Shown here piece after piece: positions 28,767-38,969 of a stretch of DNA of 64,000 bases. The stretch spans positions 3,436,001 to 3,500,000 of the forward strand of contig NZ_JAUTAE010000001.1 in NCBI RefSeq assembly GCF_030818415.1. The letters are read 5' to 3'. A program made the position numbers and the translations under genes. Each line of letters opens with the position of its first letter. The stretch's first letter is position 1. This stretch comes from Sphingomonas sp. SORGH_AS_0950. Its GTDB lineage: Bacteria; Pseudomonadota; Alphaproteobacteria; Sphingomonadales; Sphingomonadaceae. The notes below the pieces were generated by a model that saw only the letters and a program-made list of their open reading frames with translations, had not been told where the DNA came from and searched no databases.

Positions 28767-30026
28767 ATGGCGAAGATCGCACCCGAGGGACTGATTACCG
28801 CACTGGACATCGGATCGTCCAAGGTGTCCGCCCTGATCGCGCGGAAAGGCGATGGCGGCGAGCTGATCGTGCTGGGCACCGGCCAGCGCGAGAGCCGGGG
28901 CGTCAAGCGCGGCTATATCGCCGATATGGGCGCGACCGAGGCGGCGGTGCGCGAGGCGGTCGAACAGGCCGAACGCATTGCGGGCCTGAATATCGAGAAT
29001 GTCTGGGTCGGCTTCTCGGCCGGGGGGCTGGTGTCCGACGTGGCCGAGGTCGAGTTCGAGTTGGGCGGCCATCAGGTCGAACAGGGCGATATCGACGCGC
29101 TGCTGGCGGCCGGGCGCAACTCGATCGATCCGCAGGGGCGGATGGTGTTGCACGCGCAGCCCGCGCTCTACACGCTCGACGGACTGACCGGGGTGAAGAA
29201 GCCGCTGGGTCTGCATGCCGACCGGCTGGGCGTGCATATCCATGTCGTCGCCGCCGACGGGTCGCCGGTGCGCAACCTCGACCTGTGCGTCCGCTCGGCG
29301 CATCTGGAGGTGAAGTCGATCATCGCCGCGCCGGTCGCGACGGGGCTGGCCTGTCTGTCCGACGAGGAGCGCGAGCTGGGCGTCGCGCTGGTCGAGATGG
29401 GGGCGGGGATCACCAATGTCTCGCTGTTCGCCGGGGGCATGCTGGTCGGGCTGTGTTCGCTGCCGATGGGGGCGGCGGATATCACCGACGACGTGGCGTC
29501 CGCCTTCGGGACGCGGCGGCAGATGGCCGAGCGGATGAAGTGCTTCCATGGCTCGGCCAATGCGTCCCCGCGCGACAATCACGACATGATCCAGGTCACG
29601 CCGATTTCCGCCGAGGATGGCGGCGACACGATGCAGATCACCAAGGCGCAGCTGATCGGCGTGATCCGCCAGCGGCTGGAGCATCAGATGGGCGAGATCC
29701 GCAAGGCGCTCCAGCATCTGAAGTTCGAGGGGCCGGTGGGGCGCCAGGTCGTGCTGACCGGCGGCGGCGCGGAGCTGAAGGGTATTGCCGACTATGCGCA
29801 GCAGGCGCTGGGCCGCTCGGTCCGCATCGGCCGGCCGCGCGGGCTGGCCGGTCTGCCCGATGCGCATGGTGGACCCGCTTTCGCGACGCTCGCGGGTCTG
29901 GCTTTCTATGCCGCGACCGATCCGATCGACCTGCGCAGCATCGCTCCGGTCAACCAGACGGTCCACCGGCCGAGCGGCATGGGGCTGTTCCGGCGATTAA
30001 TTCAGGCGGCAAAAGCCAATTATTAA
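28767..30026 (+). CDS. ftsA: Cell division protein FtsA
   Basis: A 419-residue actin-like ATPase anchoring FtsZ to the membrane. LITALDIGSSKVSALIARK is phosphate loop 1; the SHS2/1C domain follows (SRGVKRGYIADMGATEAAV); VALVEMGAGITNVSLFAGG is loop 2; VVLTGGGAELKGIADYAQ is the adenosine motif. The C-terminal amphipathic helix GLFRRLIQAAKANY is the membrane-targeting sequence. AGGGG precedes the ATG at 28767. Confidence 0.96.
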   Translation: MAKIAPEGLITALDIGSSKVSALIARKGDGGELIVLGTGQRESRGVKRGYIADMGATEAAVREAVEQAERIAGLNIENVWVGFSAGGLVSDVAEVEFELGGHQVEQGDIDALLAAGRNSIDPQGRMVLHAQPALYTLDGLTGVKKPLGLHADRLGVHIHVVAADGSPVRNLDLCVRSAHLEVKSIIAAPVATGLACLSDEERELGVALVEMGAGITNVSLFAGGMLVGLCSLPMGAADITDDVASAFGTRRQMAERMKCFHGSANASPRDNHDMIQVTPISAEDGGDTMQITKAQLIGVIRQRLEHQMGEIRKALQHLKFEGPVGRQVVLTGGGAELKGIADYAQQALGRSVRIGRPRGLAGLPDAHGGPAFATLAGLAFYAATDPIDLRSIAPVNQTVHRPSGMGLFRRLIQAAKANY

Positions 30027-30145
30027 CGAAAAGCCTTCCAAACTGGACGGTTTTATGTTGGCACCGGGCAGTCCTCTGGTGCACTAACGATCAATCAGGG
30101 GCCCGGTCTTAGCGTATCGACCGGGAACGGCGGAGTAATATTGGG

Positions 30146-31663
30146 ATGAGCATCGAATTCATCGCACCCGAGGTCGACGAACTGACGCCGCGCATCGCGG
30201 TGATCGGTGTCGGCGGTGCCGGCGGCAACGCGATCGCGAACATGATGCGCGCCGAGGTGCAGGGCGTGGATTTCCTCGTCGCCAACACCGACGCGCAGGC
30301 TTTGAAGCAGTCGATCGCGCCGCAGCGTATCCAGCTGGGCGCCAAGATCACGCAGGGCCTGGGCGCCGGTAGCCGTCCCGAGATCGGCCGCGCGGCCGCC
30401 GAAGAGACGATCGACGACCTGTCGAAGCTGCTCGAGGGCAGCCATATGTGCTTCATCGCGGCGGGCATGGGCGGCGGCACCGGCACGGGTGCGGCCCCGG
30501 TCATCGCCAAGGCGGCGCGCGACATGGGCATCCTGACCGTCGGCGTGGTGACCAAGCCCTTCGCCTTCGAGGGCAATCGTCGCGCCAAGTCGGCCGATGG
30601 CGGCATCGAGGAGCTGCAGAAGTACGTCGATACGCTGATCGTCATCCCCAACCAGAATCTGTTCCTGATCGCCAATGCCAACACAACCTTCAAGGAAGCG
30701 TTCGCGATGGCGGACGAGGTGTTGCAGCAGGGCGTGCGCGGCATCACCGACCTGATGGTCATGCCGGGCCTCATCAACCTCGACTTCGCCGACGTCCGCT
30801 CGGTGATGCAGGAGATGGGCAAGGCAATGATGGGCACCGGTGAGGCGACCGGCGACAATCGCGCGATCGAGGCGGCGCAGAAGGCGATCGCCAACCCGCT
30901 GCTCGACGGCGTGTCGATGCAGGGGGCCAAGGGTGTCATCATCTCGATCACCGGCGGCGACGACATGCGCCTGCTCGAGGTGGACGAGGCCGCGAACCAT
31001 ATCCGCGAGCTGGTCGATCCGGACGCGAACATCATCTGGGGCTCGGCCTTCAACCCCGAGCTGGAAGGCCGCATCCGCGTGTCGGTGGTCGCCACCGGCA
31101 TCGACGCCGAGGTGAAGGTCGCGCCGTCGCCCAGCGAGTCGAACCGCAGCGGCTTCAGCATGGGCGGCATGGCGCGCAAGACCGACGACACGCCCAGCTA
31201 TCGCCCCAGCGAGCCGGCCGCCCCGGCACCCGCTCCGCAGGCGAGCGTGACCCCGGCCGCGCCGGTCGAACCGCCCGTCGCCGCCACCCCGGCACCCGCC
31301 CCGGTGGCGCAGCCCGCCCCGGCGCCTGCCGCCGCGCCGACCACGGCCCCCAAGTCGACCGAGGAAGACGAACTGGTGCTGGGCGCGGACACGATGGTCC
31401 CGGCGCCGTCCGCAACGCCCGCCACGCCCGCGAGCCCGGCCGCTCCCGCGGCGGGTGGCGACGATGCCCGTCGCCGCTGGCTGGCCCCGGGCAGCGAAGC
31501 GGGCGAGGCTCCGGCCCAGCCCGCGCCGCGCGTGAAGCTGGGCGGCACGTTGTTCGAGCGCATGTCCAACGCCGCACGGGGTGCGCAGCGTGACGAGAAT
31601 GCGCAGGGCGGCGACTCGTCGCTCGACATTCCGCGTTTCCTGCACCGGCAGAACAACCAGTAA
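30146..31663 (+). CDS. ftsZ: Cell division protein FtsZ
   Basis: A 505-residue tubulin-like GTPase forming the Z ring. [20 protein letters not shown] starts the fold; [18 protein letters not shown] is the signature loop; NADLQ-equivalent contacts and [18 protein letters not shown] (T7 loop) follow. After about residue 320 comes a Pro/Ala-rich linker of about 165 residues, much longer than in E. coli and usual for alphaproteobacteria, ending in the conserved tail [13 protein letters not shown] that binds FtsA and other partners. It has a 119-base leader after ftsA, likely carrying its own promoter, and a strong terminator behind it. Confidence 0.97.
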   Translation: MSIEFIAPEVDELTPRIAVIGVGGAGGNAIANMMRAEVQGVDFLVANTDAQALKQSIAPQRIQLGAKITQGLGAGSRPEIGRAAAEETIDDLSKLLEGSHMCFIAAGMGGGTGTGAAPVIAKAARDMGILTVGVVTKPFAFEGNRRAKSADGGIEELQKYVDTLIVIPNQNLFLIANANTTFKEAFAMADEVLQQGVRGITDLMVMPGLINLDFADVRSVMQEMGKAMMGTGEATGDNRAIEAAQKAIANPLLDGVSMQGAKGVIISITGGDDMRLLEVDEAANHIRELVDPDANIIWGSAFNPELEGRIRVSVVATGIDAEVKVAPSPSESNRSGFSMGGMARKTDDTPSYRPSEPAAPAPAPQASVTPAAPVEPPVAATPAPAPVAQPAPAPAAAPTTAPKSTEEDELVLGADTMVPAPSATPATPASPAAPAAGGDDARRRWLAPGSEAGEAPAQPAPRVKLGGTLFERMSNAARGAQRDENAQGGDSSLDIPRFLHRQNNQ

Positions 31664-31689
31664 TCCCGTCCCGCAAGGGATGGACGAGA

Positions 31690-31724
31690 GGCCCGCGCGA
31701 TCCGTTCGCGCGGGCCTTTTTCGT
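31690..31724 (+). terminator. Terminator at the end of the division cluster
   Basis: A GCCCGCGCGA / TCGCGCGGGC stem with a TCCGT loop, followed by TTTTTCG, about 27 bases after the ftsZ stop. The following 280 bases (31725-32007) hold GC-rich sequence without a recognisable gene. Confidence 0.85.
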
Positions 31725-32007
31725 TGGGCGGCGGCTCCGCGACGCCGTTTCCGTCCCGTCATGCCGGTGAGGCTGGGGGCGTCCCGAACCCCGACCCCGC
31801 AGCGAAAGGCCGGGCCTTTGCCGGGGCGACGGCGCTGGGGTGTCCCTTGCCGAATGTTCGAGGTGTCACGCCTCGGCCCGATGCCGCAAAAGGCCCCAGC
31901 CTTGGCCGGGGCGGCGGTCGGTCGCCGCGCCTGTTGGTCGACGGCGTGGAGCGATCGGGCGCGTCGGGGGCGGGAAGGGCATTGCCGTGCACGGCAAAAC
32001 GCGCTTT

Positions 32008-34068
32008 ATGCGGATCGGTCCCATGACGTTCCCCTATCTTTCCCGCGCTTCGCTGGCGCTCGCCCTGATGCTCGCATCGGCCCCCGTTCCGCTTCTGGCG
32101 CAGGCCATGGTCCAGCCGCTTCCCGGCACGACCGATGCCGACCGGCTGGGCGATGTGATGCGCCGCGTCGCGCAGAACCCGCGCGACATCGACGCGCTGA
32201 TCGAGGCGGGTGAGCTGTCGATCCGCCTCGACGATCTGTCGGGCGCGGCGTCGCTGTTCGCCCGCGCCGAAAAGGTCGATGCGCGCGATCCCCGGATCAA
32301 GGCGGGGATGGGATCGATCCTGGTCCGGTCCGAACGACCGGGCGAGGCGCTGCGCTATTTCGCGCAGGCCGAGGCGGCGGGACTGGCCCCGGCGAAGTTC
32401 GCCGCCGATCGCGGTCTGGCCTATGATCTGGTCGGCGATCAGGTGCGGGCGCAGCGCGATTATCGGCTGGCGCTGGCGAGCGAGCCGAATGACGAGATCG
32501 TCCGCCGCTATGCGTTGTCGCTGGGCATTTCGGGCCAGCGCGAGCGGGCGTTGCAGGAACTCGATCCGCTGCTCCGCAAGACCGACCGCGCGGCGTGGCG
32601 CGCCCGCGCCTTCATCCTGGCGATGGCGGGCGACCTGCCCGAAGCGACGCGCATCGCGGGCACGATGATGCCCGCCCAGCTGGCGCAGGGGCTGCAACCC
32701 TTTTTCCAGCGCCTGCCGACGCTGCCCGCCACCGACCGCGCCTTCGCCGTCCATTTCGGCGAGACGCGCGCCACGCCCGAGCGGCTGGCGGACGCCCGGC
32801 TGGCCCCCAGCCTGCCGGTGCTGACCCCGGATGCGCCCGTCGCGCTGGCCTCCACGACGGTGGCGACGCCCGCACCGGTGCAGCAGGCGACCACCCGCGA
32901 CGAGCGCCGCCGTGGCGGTCGCGGTTCGTCGCGCCGCGATCCCGGCGTCGCGACGGCGGCGCTTCCCGCTCCGGTCCGGACCGCGTCGACCGCGATGATC
33001 CAGCCCTTGCCCGACACGAACCGCGTCGTGGCCGCCGCCTCGCCGATGCGCCCGGTCCAGCCGCAGCCGGGCTTCACCTCCGCGCTGCCGACCGCGCCCG
33101 CCGCGCGCCCGGCGGAACCGGCCGCCGCGCCCACGGCTCCCGTCGCGCTGGCCGCCGCCGAGCCCGCACGGCCGATGATCCAGCCCTTGCCCGCGCCCGC
33201 CACGGCGCCGGTCGCCCCAGCACCGGTCACCACGCCGCCGGTCCAGATGGTCCAGGCGGTTCCGACCACGCCCGAGCCGACGCCCGCCGCTCCGCCGGTC
33301 CAGCTCGCCAAGGCCGAGACCAGCCCCATGGTCCAGCCGATACCGGTCGAAACCAGCGAACCGACGCCTCCGTCGCGCCCGGCCCGCACGGCGTCGCGTC
33401 GTCCCTCGCTCGCCGCCTCGCACGCCTTGCGCGAGGATTCGGTGCTGGCACGGATCGTCGCCAATCTCTCCATCCCCGCCTCCGAACTGGGGGTCGAAGG
33501 GCCCGAGCGTCCGGCGGTGGTTGCCGCCAACACGCCGGTATCGGGCGGGGCACAGCGCGTCCTGGCGGAAGCCCGCGCCAAGGCCGATCGCGATCACCAG
33601 GCGCGCGAAAGGGCGAGCGAGGCCGCCGAGCCCGCCGCGAAGGAAAGCAAGACGCCGACCGCCGCCGAGCGCAAGGCCGCCGCGGCCAAGGCGGCCGCCG
33701 AGAAGAAGGCGCTTGCCGCCAAAAAGGCCGAGGCGGAGAAGAAGGCGGCCGAAGCCAAGGAAGCCGCCGAGGAAAAGAAGCGCGCCAGGGCCAATCCCGA
33801 GCGCATCTGGGTCCAGGTCGCAGGCGGCGCGAACGAGGACGATCTGCCCAAGGCCTGGGCCGCGACCAAGGCGAAGGCCCCCGAGCTGTTCGCCGCGCGC
33901 AAGGGCTACAAGACCCCGCTGCGCGCGACTCATCGGGTCCTGACCGGCCCGTTCAAGACCGAGGCGGAGGCGCGCGCCTTCGTCAACCAGCTCGCCAAGA
34001 AGGGGGTTTCGGCCTTCCCCGTGACCAGCGATGCAGGGCAGGCGGTGACGCGGCTCGACGCGAAGTGA
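32008..34068 (+). CDS. Secreted TPR- and SPOR-domain protein
   Basis: A 686-residue exported protein. Signal peptide at residues 1-30 ([19 protein letters not shown]), then TPR-like helical repeats (about 40-230: [60 protein letters not shown]). A long Pro/Ala-rich region contains several copies of the motif M[IV]QPLP. A highly charged Ala/Lys/Glu stretch (about 540-590, likely coiled coil) precedes a SPOR domain at the C-terminus ([19 protein letters not shown] ... [18 protein letters not shown]). SPOR domains bind denuded septal glycan, so a role in division is expected, in line with its place after ftsZ. Start either ATG 32008 or 32023. The dgt start overlaps its stop (GTGA). Confidence 0.85.
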   Translation: MRIGPMTFPYLSRASLALALMLASAPVPLLAQAMVQPLPGTTDADRLGDVMRRVAQNPRDIDALIEAGELSIRLDDLSGAASLFARAEKVDARDPRIKAGMGSILVRSERPGEALRYFAQAEAAGLAPAKFAADRGLAYDLVGDQVRAQRDYRLALASEPNDEIVRRYALSLGISGQRERALQELDPLLRKTDRAAWRARAFILAMAGDLPEATRIAGTMMPAQLAQGLQPFFQRLPTLPATDRAFAVHFGETRATPERLADARLAPSLPVLTPDAPVALASTTVATPAPVQQATTRDERRRGGRGSSRRDPGVATAALPAPVRTASTAMIQPLPDTNRVVAAASPMRPVQPQPGFTSALPTAPAARPAEPAAAPTAPVALAAAEPARPMIQPLPAPATAPVAPAPVTTPPVQMVQAVPTTPEPTPAAPPVQLAKAETSPMVQPIPVETSEPTPPSRPARTASRRPSLAASHALREDSVLARIVANLSIPASELGVEGPERPAVVAANTPVSGGAQRVLAEARAKADRDHQARERASEAAEPAAKESKTPTAAERKAAAAKAAAEKKALAAKKAEAEKKAAEAKEAAEEKKRARANPERIWVQVAGGANEDDLPKAWAATKAKAPELFAARKGYKTPLRATHRVLTGPFKTEAEARAFVNQLAKKGVSAFPVTSDAGQAVTRLDAK

Positions 34069-35231
34069 GCCGCTTTGCCCCCTGGGCCTCTTATCCCGAC
34101 CGGAGCCGGGGCCGGCGCCATGACGAGGCCAAGGGGCTGGAGCGCGGCCCGCGCGACGCGTTCCAGCGCGACCGCGACCGGATCATCCATTCGATCAGCT
34201 TCCGGCGGCTGCGGCACAAGACGCAGGTGTTCATGGCGCCCGATGGTGACCATTTTCGCGTCCGCCTGACCCATAGCCTGGAAGTGGCGCAGATCGGGCG
34301 GACGATCGCGCGGACGCTGGGGCTGAACGAGGATCTGACCGAGGCGCTGTGCCTGGCGCATGACATCGGCCACCCGCCCTTCGGCCATGCGGGCGAGGAT
34401 GCGCTGAAGGCGGCGCTGGCCGATCATGGCGGGTTCGACCATAACGGCCACACGCTGCGCACCCTGACCGCGATCGAGCGGCCCTATCCCCGCTGGGACG
34501 GGCTGAACCTCAGCTGGGAGACGCTGGAGGGGCTGGCCAAGCATAACGGCCCGGTCCGCCATCCCGGCTGGGCGCTGCGGGAGGCGGATGCGGGCTTTCC
34601 GCTCGACCTAGACAGCCATGCCTCGCTGGAGGCGCAGGTCGCGGCGCTGGCGGACGATATCGCCTATGACAATCACGATATCGACGACGGCTTGCGCGCG
34701 GGGCTGTTGACCCTGGACCAGCTGCTGAGCGTGCCGCTGGTCGCGCGCGGATGGGACGTGGCGCGGGCGCAATTCCCCGATGTCGCACCCAAGAGGCTGG
34801 CGAGCGAGCTGATCCGCTCGCAGATCGGGGTGATGGTCAACGACCTCGTCGCCGAGACGCGGACGCGCATCGCCGATAGCGGGGTGGGGGACGTCGCCGA
34901 TGTCCGCGCGGCGGGCCGGGCGCTGGTCGGCTTCTCGGACGCGATGCGGGCCGAGGAGCGCGACCTGAAGCGGTTCATGTACGCCAACCTCTACCACCAC
35001 CCGCGCCAGCTGGCGGCAGCGGATGCGGCGCACGGCATCGTGCAGGGCCTGTTCGCCGCCTATCGCGCCGACCCCGCGCAACTGCCCGAGGAATGGCGCG
35101 AGCGTTTGCCCGAGGATGAACCGGCGCGGAGTCGGCATATCGCCGACTTCATCGCGGGGATGACCGATCGCTATGCGGTGCGGTGCTATCGCGAGGAGAT
35201 CGGCGCGATCGACCTGCCGGACGGCTTCTGA
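34065..35231 (+). CDS. dGTPase-like HD-domain dNTP triphosphohydrolase
   Basis: A 388-residue HD-superfamily enzyme hydrolysing dNTPs to nucleosides and tripolyphosphate. [22 protein letters not shown] is the family N-terminus; [17 protein letters not shown] supplies the first His; [20 protein letters not shown] has the HD pair; [16 protein letters not shown] holds the distal Asp. Fits the dGTPase type-2 subfamily by length. The GTG at 34065 overlaps the upstream stop. The frame is open far upstream but that is an out-of-frame shadow of the SPOR gene. Confidence 0.93.
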   Translation: MSRFAPWASYPDRSRGRRHDEAKGLERGPRDAFQRDRDRIIHSISFRRLRHKTQVFMAPDGDHFRVRLTHSLEVAQIGRTIARTLGLNEDLTEALCLAHDIGHPPFGHAGEDALKAALADHGGFDHNGHTLRTLTAIERPYPRWDGLNLSWETLEGLAKHNGPVRHPGWALREADAGFPLDLDSHASLEAQVAALADDIAYDNHDIDDGLRAGLLTLDQLLSVPLVARGWDVARAQFPDVAPKRLASELIRSQIGVMVNDLVAETRTRIADSGVGDVADVRAAGRALVGFSDAMRAEERDLKRFMYANLYHHPRQLAAADAAHGIVQGLFAAYRADPAQLPEEWRERLPEDEPARSRHIADFIAGMTDRYAVRCYREEIGAIDLPDGF

Positions 35232-35291
35232 CCGGAAGGCGGTGTTTGGGATTGGCGGCAATCGAGGCCCGACAAGCGCTATCGTGCCGTC

Positions 35292-35609
35292 ATGCGACAG
35301 CGCTCGACCAGTTGGTTGCGATCTCGAAGACCTGCACATGGTCCGGCCGCCGAAGCGAGCCGTGCGGAACCGCCGCCATTCCGGTCCGATCACGATCTCT
35401 ATCGGTGGCGACTATGGATTCGCATCGCCTTCCCCTTGACCCTTCTCAGCTATGGCGGACTGTGTGATTTGGGACTGCCCCTGGTCTACGCTCCATTGGC
35501 CGTGGTCCCGGCGATCCTCGTCTACCTCGTGATGAAGCTGCACGCATGGCGCGATCGCCGGGCGGGGCGACGGTTCAGCCACTATGACGTGCGCGACTTT
35601 CCCCGATAA
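35292..35609 (+). CDS. Small putative membrane protein
   Basis: A 105-residue frame with a basic N-terminal half and two hydrophobic segments (IRIAFPLTLLSYGGLCDLGL and VYAPLAVVPAILVYLVMK), ending in KLHAWRDRRAGRRFSHYDV. It follows the dgt stop by 60 bases, has lower third-position GC than its neighbours, and no good ribosome-binding site. The real start may lie inside the frame near the DLYRWRLW segment. No family recognised. Confidence 0.45.
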   Translation: MRQRSTSWLRSRRPAHGPAAEASRAEPPPFRSDHDLYRWRLWIRIAFPLTLLSYGGLCDLGLPLVYAPLAVVPAILVYLVMKLHAWRDRRAGRRFSHYDVRDFPR

Positions 35610-35652
35610 GGGTCGCACCAGCTCAATGTGATCTAAGTAACTGAATTTGCAT

Positions 35653-35678
35653 GGAACGCGCCGGGGTTCGGTCCTGTT
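35653..35678 (+). promoter_or_regulatory. Predicted EcfG-type promoter of the glycine-rich small gene
   Basis: GGAAC (35653-35657), 17 bases, TGTT (35675-35678). The general stress sigma factor EcfG of alphaproteobacteria recognises GGAAC-N16/17-CGTT, so only the weakly conserved C differs. It lies 28 bases before the ATG at 35706. Confidence 0.6.
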
Positions 35679-35705
35679 CTTGACCGGTTGGACAGGAGAT
35701 CGATC

Positions 35706-35885
35706 ATGGCACAGAAGGGCGCAGGCGGTAATCCCGGAGCGGTTACGGCCAAAGGCGGAGACGGCGCGCGTGGCAGCTTGGGGACCGGGCGAGGCGGTGG
35801 CACGGGCACCGGCGCGAAGAAGACCGCCTCCGGAAAATCGGACAAGGAGGGCGGGCATTCGGGACAGAAGATCAGCGGTGCGTGA
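35706..35885 (+). CDS. Glycine-rich small protein, likely stress-induced
   Basis: A 59-residue hydrophilic protein dominated by Gly, Lys, Ala and Thr (MAQKGAGGNPGAVTAKGGDG... KKTASGKSDKEGGHSGQK), certainly disordered. A good AGGAG ribosome-binding site lies 7 bases before the ATG, and an EcfG-like promoter precedes it, so it may be a general-stress protein similar in character to hydrophilin or KGG-type proteins. No homologue is recognised with certainty. A bidirectional hairpin terminator follows. Confidence 0.65.
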   Translation: MAQKGAGGNPGAVTAKGGDGARGSLGTGRGGGTGTGAKKTASGKSDKEGGHSGQKISGA

Positions 35886-35911
35886 ACACGCCTGTCGGTC
35901 GCCCCGAATAG

Positions 35912-35953
35912 GAAACGGCCCGCTCCTCCCACCGGAAGAACGGGCCGTTTCTC
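35912..35953. terminator. Bidirectional terminator between convergent small genes
   Basis: GAAACGGCCCG pairs with CGGGCCGTTTC around an 18-base loop; T-rich on the plus side (TTTCTCTC) and on the minus side (TTTCC). It separates the plus-strand gene ending at 35885 from the minus-strand gene ending at 35973. Confidence 0.8.
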
Positions 35954-35972
35954 TCAAGCCGTAAGGCGGAGA

Positions 35973-36269
35973 TCAGCGAGCGCTGGTCTCGACGCCTGCG
36001 CCCAGTGCGCCACGAGCTTCGTCGGTCGTGAAGGCGACCTGGGTGGTGCCGGTCGTGCCGGTCACGCGGTGGCCCTTCACCACGAAGCGGAACGGCTCGC
36101 CGCCCGGATAGCGACGGCCCTGGATCACCGGATTGCCGTTTTCGGTCGACCGGGTATAGACATAGGTCTGGCCTTCATGAACGAAGCGCTGCTCGCCCTC
36201 GGCGGCGATCGCGCCGACGGTGGGGATGGCGGCGACGGCCGCGGCCAGGATCAGAATGGTCTTGCGCAT
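35973..36269 (-). CDS. Small exported protein, function unknown
   Basis: A 98-residue protein with a clear signal peptide (KTILILAAAVAAIPTVGAIAA, cleaved around residue 23). The mature part contains EGQTYVYTRSTENGNPVIQG, RRYPGGEPFRFVVKGHRVTG and a short disordered tail; no cysteines. GGGAG lies 8 bases before the ATG. It may be a beta-rich periplasmic protein. No family is recognised. Confidence 0.75.
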   Translation of the reverse strand: MRKTILILAAAVAAIPTVGAIAAEGEQRFVHEGQTYVYTRSTENGNPVIQGRRYPGGEPFRFVVKGHRVTGTTGTTQVAFTTDEARGALGAGVETSAR

Positions 36270-36493
36270 GATCGAAACTCCCGCTTTTTGCGTTGAGCCG
36301 GATCAGGTCCTCTCGCGCTGTAACTTTCGTATACCGAGTTATTGCGGCGCAGCATGGACGGCAACTGCAAAGGGCTGGGGCATGGATGCACTGCGCGCAA
36401 TCGCTCGCCCGGCCCGCCCGCCAAGCATGATTTGAAGCGCGCGCCCGATTTCGCTAGAGCGCAACGCTTTCCTATCCCCGATCGGACGATGCG

Positions 36494-38218
36494 ATGACCC
36501 TCTACACCCGCTTTGCCGCGCATATCGATGCGGCGCTGGACACGCTGGTTGCCGCCGGCACGTTGCCCGGCGGGCTGGATCGCCGCAACGTCACGGTCGA
36601 GCCGCCGCGCGACGCGTCGCATGGCGACCTCGCCACCAACGCCGCGATGGTGCTGGCCAAGCCCGCCGGGACCAACCCGCGCGCGCTGGCCGAGGCGCTG
36701 GCCGCCGAGCTGGGCAAGCTGGACGAGGTGGACAGCGTCGCGGTCGCCGGGCCGGGCTTCCTCAACATGCGGCTGACCGACGCCGCCTGGCGTGACGAGC
36801 TGGCGGCGATCCCGCAGGCGGGGGGCGATTATGGTCGCTCGGCGCGCGGGAGCGGCGTGACGGTCAATATCGAATATGTCTCGGCCAACCCGACCGGCCC
36901 GATGCATATGGGCCATTGCCGGGGCGCGGTGGTGGGCGATGCGCTCGCCACGCTGCTCGAATTTGCGGGCCACAAGGTCACCCGCGAATATTATGTCAAC
37001 GATGCGGGCGGCCAGGTCGACGTGCTCGCCCGCTCGGCGCATCTGCGCTACCGCGAGGCGCTGGGCGCGACGATCGAGATTCCCGAGGGGCTCTATCCGG
37101 GCGAGTATCTGAAGCCCGTGGGCGAGGCGCTGGCCGCCGAGTTCGGCGATGCCTATGTCGACGCGCCCGAGGGCGAATGGCTGATCCTGTTCCGCACCCG
37201 CGCGGTGGCGGCGATGATGGCGATGATCCGCGAGGATCTGGCGCTGCTCGGCATCCATCACGACCTGTTCTCCTCCGAGGCCGAGCTGCAGGCGGCGGGC
37301 AAGCCCGAGGCGGCTGAGGCCGAGCTGCGCGCGCGCGGCCTGGTCTATGACGGCGTGCTGGAAGCGCCCAAGGGCGAGACGCCCGAGGATTGGGAGCCGG
37401 TCGAGCTGCCGCTGTTCCGCTCCAGCCAGTTCGGCGACGATCAGGATCGCCCGATCAAGAAGTCGAACGGCGCCTGGACCTATTTCGGCGCCGACCTGGC
37501 CTATCACTATCAGAAGGCGCAGTCCGCCGATCAGCTGATCGACATCTGGGGCGCCGACCATGCGGGCACCGTCAAGCGGATCGTCGCGGCGGTCGAGGCG
37601 CTGACCGGTGGCAAGACCAAGTTCGACGTCAAGCTGGTCCAGATGGTCCGCCTGCTGCGCGGTGGCGAGCCGGTGAAGATGTCGAAGCGCGCGGGCAATT
37701 TCGTCACGCTGGCCGATGTCGTGCGCGAGGTCGGCAAGGACGTGGTCCGCTTCACCATGCTGACCCGCCGCGCCGATGCGCAGATGGACTTCGACTTTGC
37801 CAAGGTGGTCGAGGCGTCGAAGGACAATCCCGTCTTCTACGTCCAATACGCCCATGCCCGCATCGCCTCGCTGAAGCGCCGCGCGGCCGAGGCGGGGATC
37901 GAGGGGGGCACCGCCGACCTGTCGCTGCTCGATACCGAGGATCTGGCGCTGGTGAAGCTGGCCGCGCAATTCCCGCGCATCGTCGAGACGGCGGCGGCGG
38001 CGCGCGAGCCGCATCGCATCGCCTTCTATCTCTATGATCTGGCGGCGGCCTTCCATGCCGCGTGGAACGTCGGCAACGACCGGGTCGATCGCCGCTTCCT
38101 GATCGCGGAGAATCCCGATGTCACGCGCGCGCGGCTTTTCCTGAGCGAAGGGATCGGGCAGATTATCCGCAACGGCTTGGCGCTGATGGGCGTCGAGGCC
38201 GTGTCGGAGATGAAGTGA
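36494..38218 (+). CDS. argS: Arginyl-tRNA synthetase
   Basis: A 574-residue class I synthetase. N-terminal Arg-specific domain with VEPPRDASHGDLATNAAMVLAK; EYVSANPTGPMHMGHCRGAVV contains the HIGH-type motif (HMGH); REYYVNDAGGQVDVLARS; VKMSKRAGNFVTLADVV is the KMSK motif; C-terminal anticodon domain ending in MGVEAVSEMK. The stop overlaps the start of the SPOR gene (TGATG). About 220 bases of AT-richer leader precede it; no attenuator was recognised. Confidence 0.97.
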   Translation: MTLYTRFAAHIDAALDTLVAAGTLPGGLDRRNVTVEPPRDASHGDLATNAAMVLAKPAGTNPRALAEALAAELGKLDEVDSVAVAGPGFLNMRLTDAAWRDELAAIPQAGGDYGRSARGSGVTVNIEYVSANPTGPMHMGHCRGAVVGDALATLLEFAGHKVTREYYVNDAGGQVDVLARSAHLRYREALGATIEIPEGLYPGEYLKPVGEALAAEFGDAYVDAPEGEWLILFRTRAVAAMMAMIREDLALLGIHHDLFSSEAELQAAGKPEAAEAELRARGLVYDGVLEAPKGETPEDWEPVELPLFRSSQFGDDQDRPIKKSNGAWTYFGADLAYHYQKAQSADQLIDIWGADHAGTVKRIVAAVEALTGGKTKFDVKLVQMVRLLRGGEPVKMSKRAGNFVTLADVVREVGKDVVRFTMLTRRADAQMDFDFAKVVEASKDNPVFYVQYAHARIASLKRRAAEAGIEGGTADLSLLDTEDLALVKLAAQFPRIVETAAAAREPHRIAFYLYDLAAAFHAAWNVGNDRVDRRFLIAENPDVTRARLFLSEGIGQIIRNGLALMGVEAVSEMK

Positions 38219-38961
38219 TGGCGAACGAGATGGACCTGCGCGGCTATGACCAACAGGAGGACGATCGTCTTCCCTGGCTGGAAACCGTCGAGGCGGACGA
38301 GCCCGAGGGCGTCGGCATCGGCAAGGTCGTGGCGCTGGTCATCCTGGGCCTCGCCATTCTCGCCTTTATCGGCTTCGCGCTGTACAAGTGGCAGGCGCAC
38401 ACCGCCGCCGCCGATGGCGACGGCGCGATCATTGCCGCGCCCGAGGGCGACTATAAGGTGCGTCCGGCCGATCCGGGCGGGCTGAAGGTCAAGGGCGAGG
38501 GCAATACCGCGATCGCCACCAGCGCGGGCAAGCCCGGCGGCACCGGCGCGATCGATCTGCGCGCCGTGCCCGAGGCGCCGATGAACGGCACCCGCGTCGT
38601 CCAGAAGCCCACCGAGCCCAATGGCGGCCGCAACGCCGTGGCGCAGGTGCCCGAATCGGGCGGCAAGCTGGTCGCGCCCGCGCCCGTGGCGGCGGCGCGT
38701 CCCGCCCCCGCTGCCGCGATCGGCAGCGGGTCGATGGTCCAGCTGGGCGCCTATCCCAGCGAATCCTCGGCCAATGCCGCATGGGACCGCTTCTCCAAGC
38801 GCTTCTCCTATGTCGGCGCGCTGGGCAAGGTGGTCCAGCCGGTCGCCTCGAACGGCAAGACCCTCTACCGCCTGCGGGTGAATGCCGGGTCGGCCAACCA
38901 GGCCGCCGATATCTGCGGTCGCCTGCGCGTGGCGGGCGAGAGCTGCTTCGTCGCCAGCTGA
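38218..38961 (+). CDS. SPOR-domain membrane protein
   Basis: A 247-residue bitopic protein: acidic cytoplasmic N-terminus (about 40 residues, LPWLETVEADEPEGV), one membrane span (VVALVILGLAILAFIGFALY, about residues 39-58), a Gly/Pro/Ala-rich periplasmic linker, and a C-terminal SPOR domain (MVQLGAYPSESSANAAWDRF ... TLYRLRVNAGSANQAADICGRL). SPOR domains target septal peptidoglycan. The ATG at 38218 overlaps the argS stop, and nagZ, a peptidoglycan recycling gene, follows. This is the second SPOR protein in the window. Confidence 0.9.
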   Translation: MANEMDLRGYDQQEDDRLPWLETVEADEPEGVGIGKVVALVILGLAILAFIGFALYKWQAHTAAADGDGAIIAAPEGDYKVRPADPGGLKVKGEGNTAIATSAGKPGGTGAIDLRAVPEAPMNGTRVVQKPTEPNGGRNAVAQVPESGGKLVAPAPVAAARPAPAAAIGSGSMVQLGAYPSESSANAAWDRFSKRFSYVGALGKVVQPVASNGKTLYRLRVNAGSANQAADICGRLRVAGESCFVAS

Positions 38962-38969
38962 TCGATCAC

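Noticed and set aside
30027..30145. CtrA or other cell-cycle regulator site in the ftsA-ftsZ spacer
   Set aside because: TTAA words occur at 29997 and near 30024 but not with the 7-base spacing of a CtrA box; nothing firm can be claimed.
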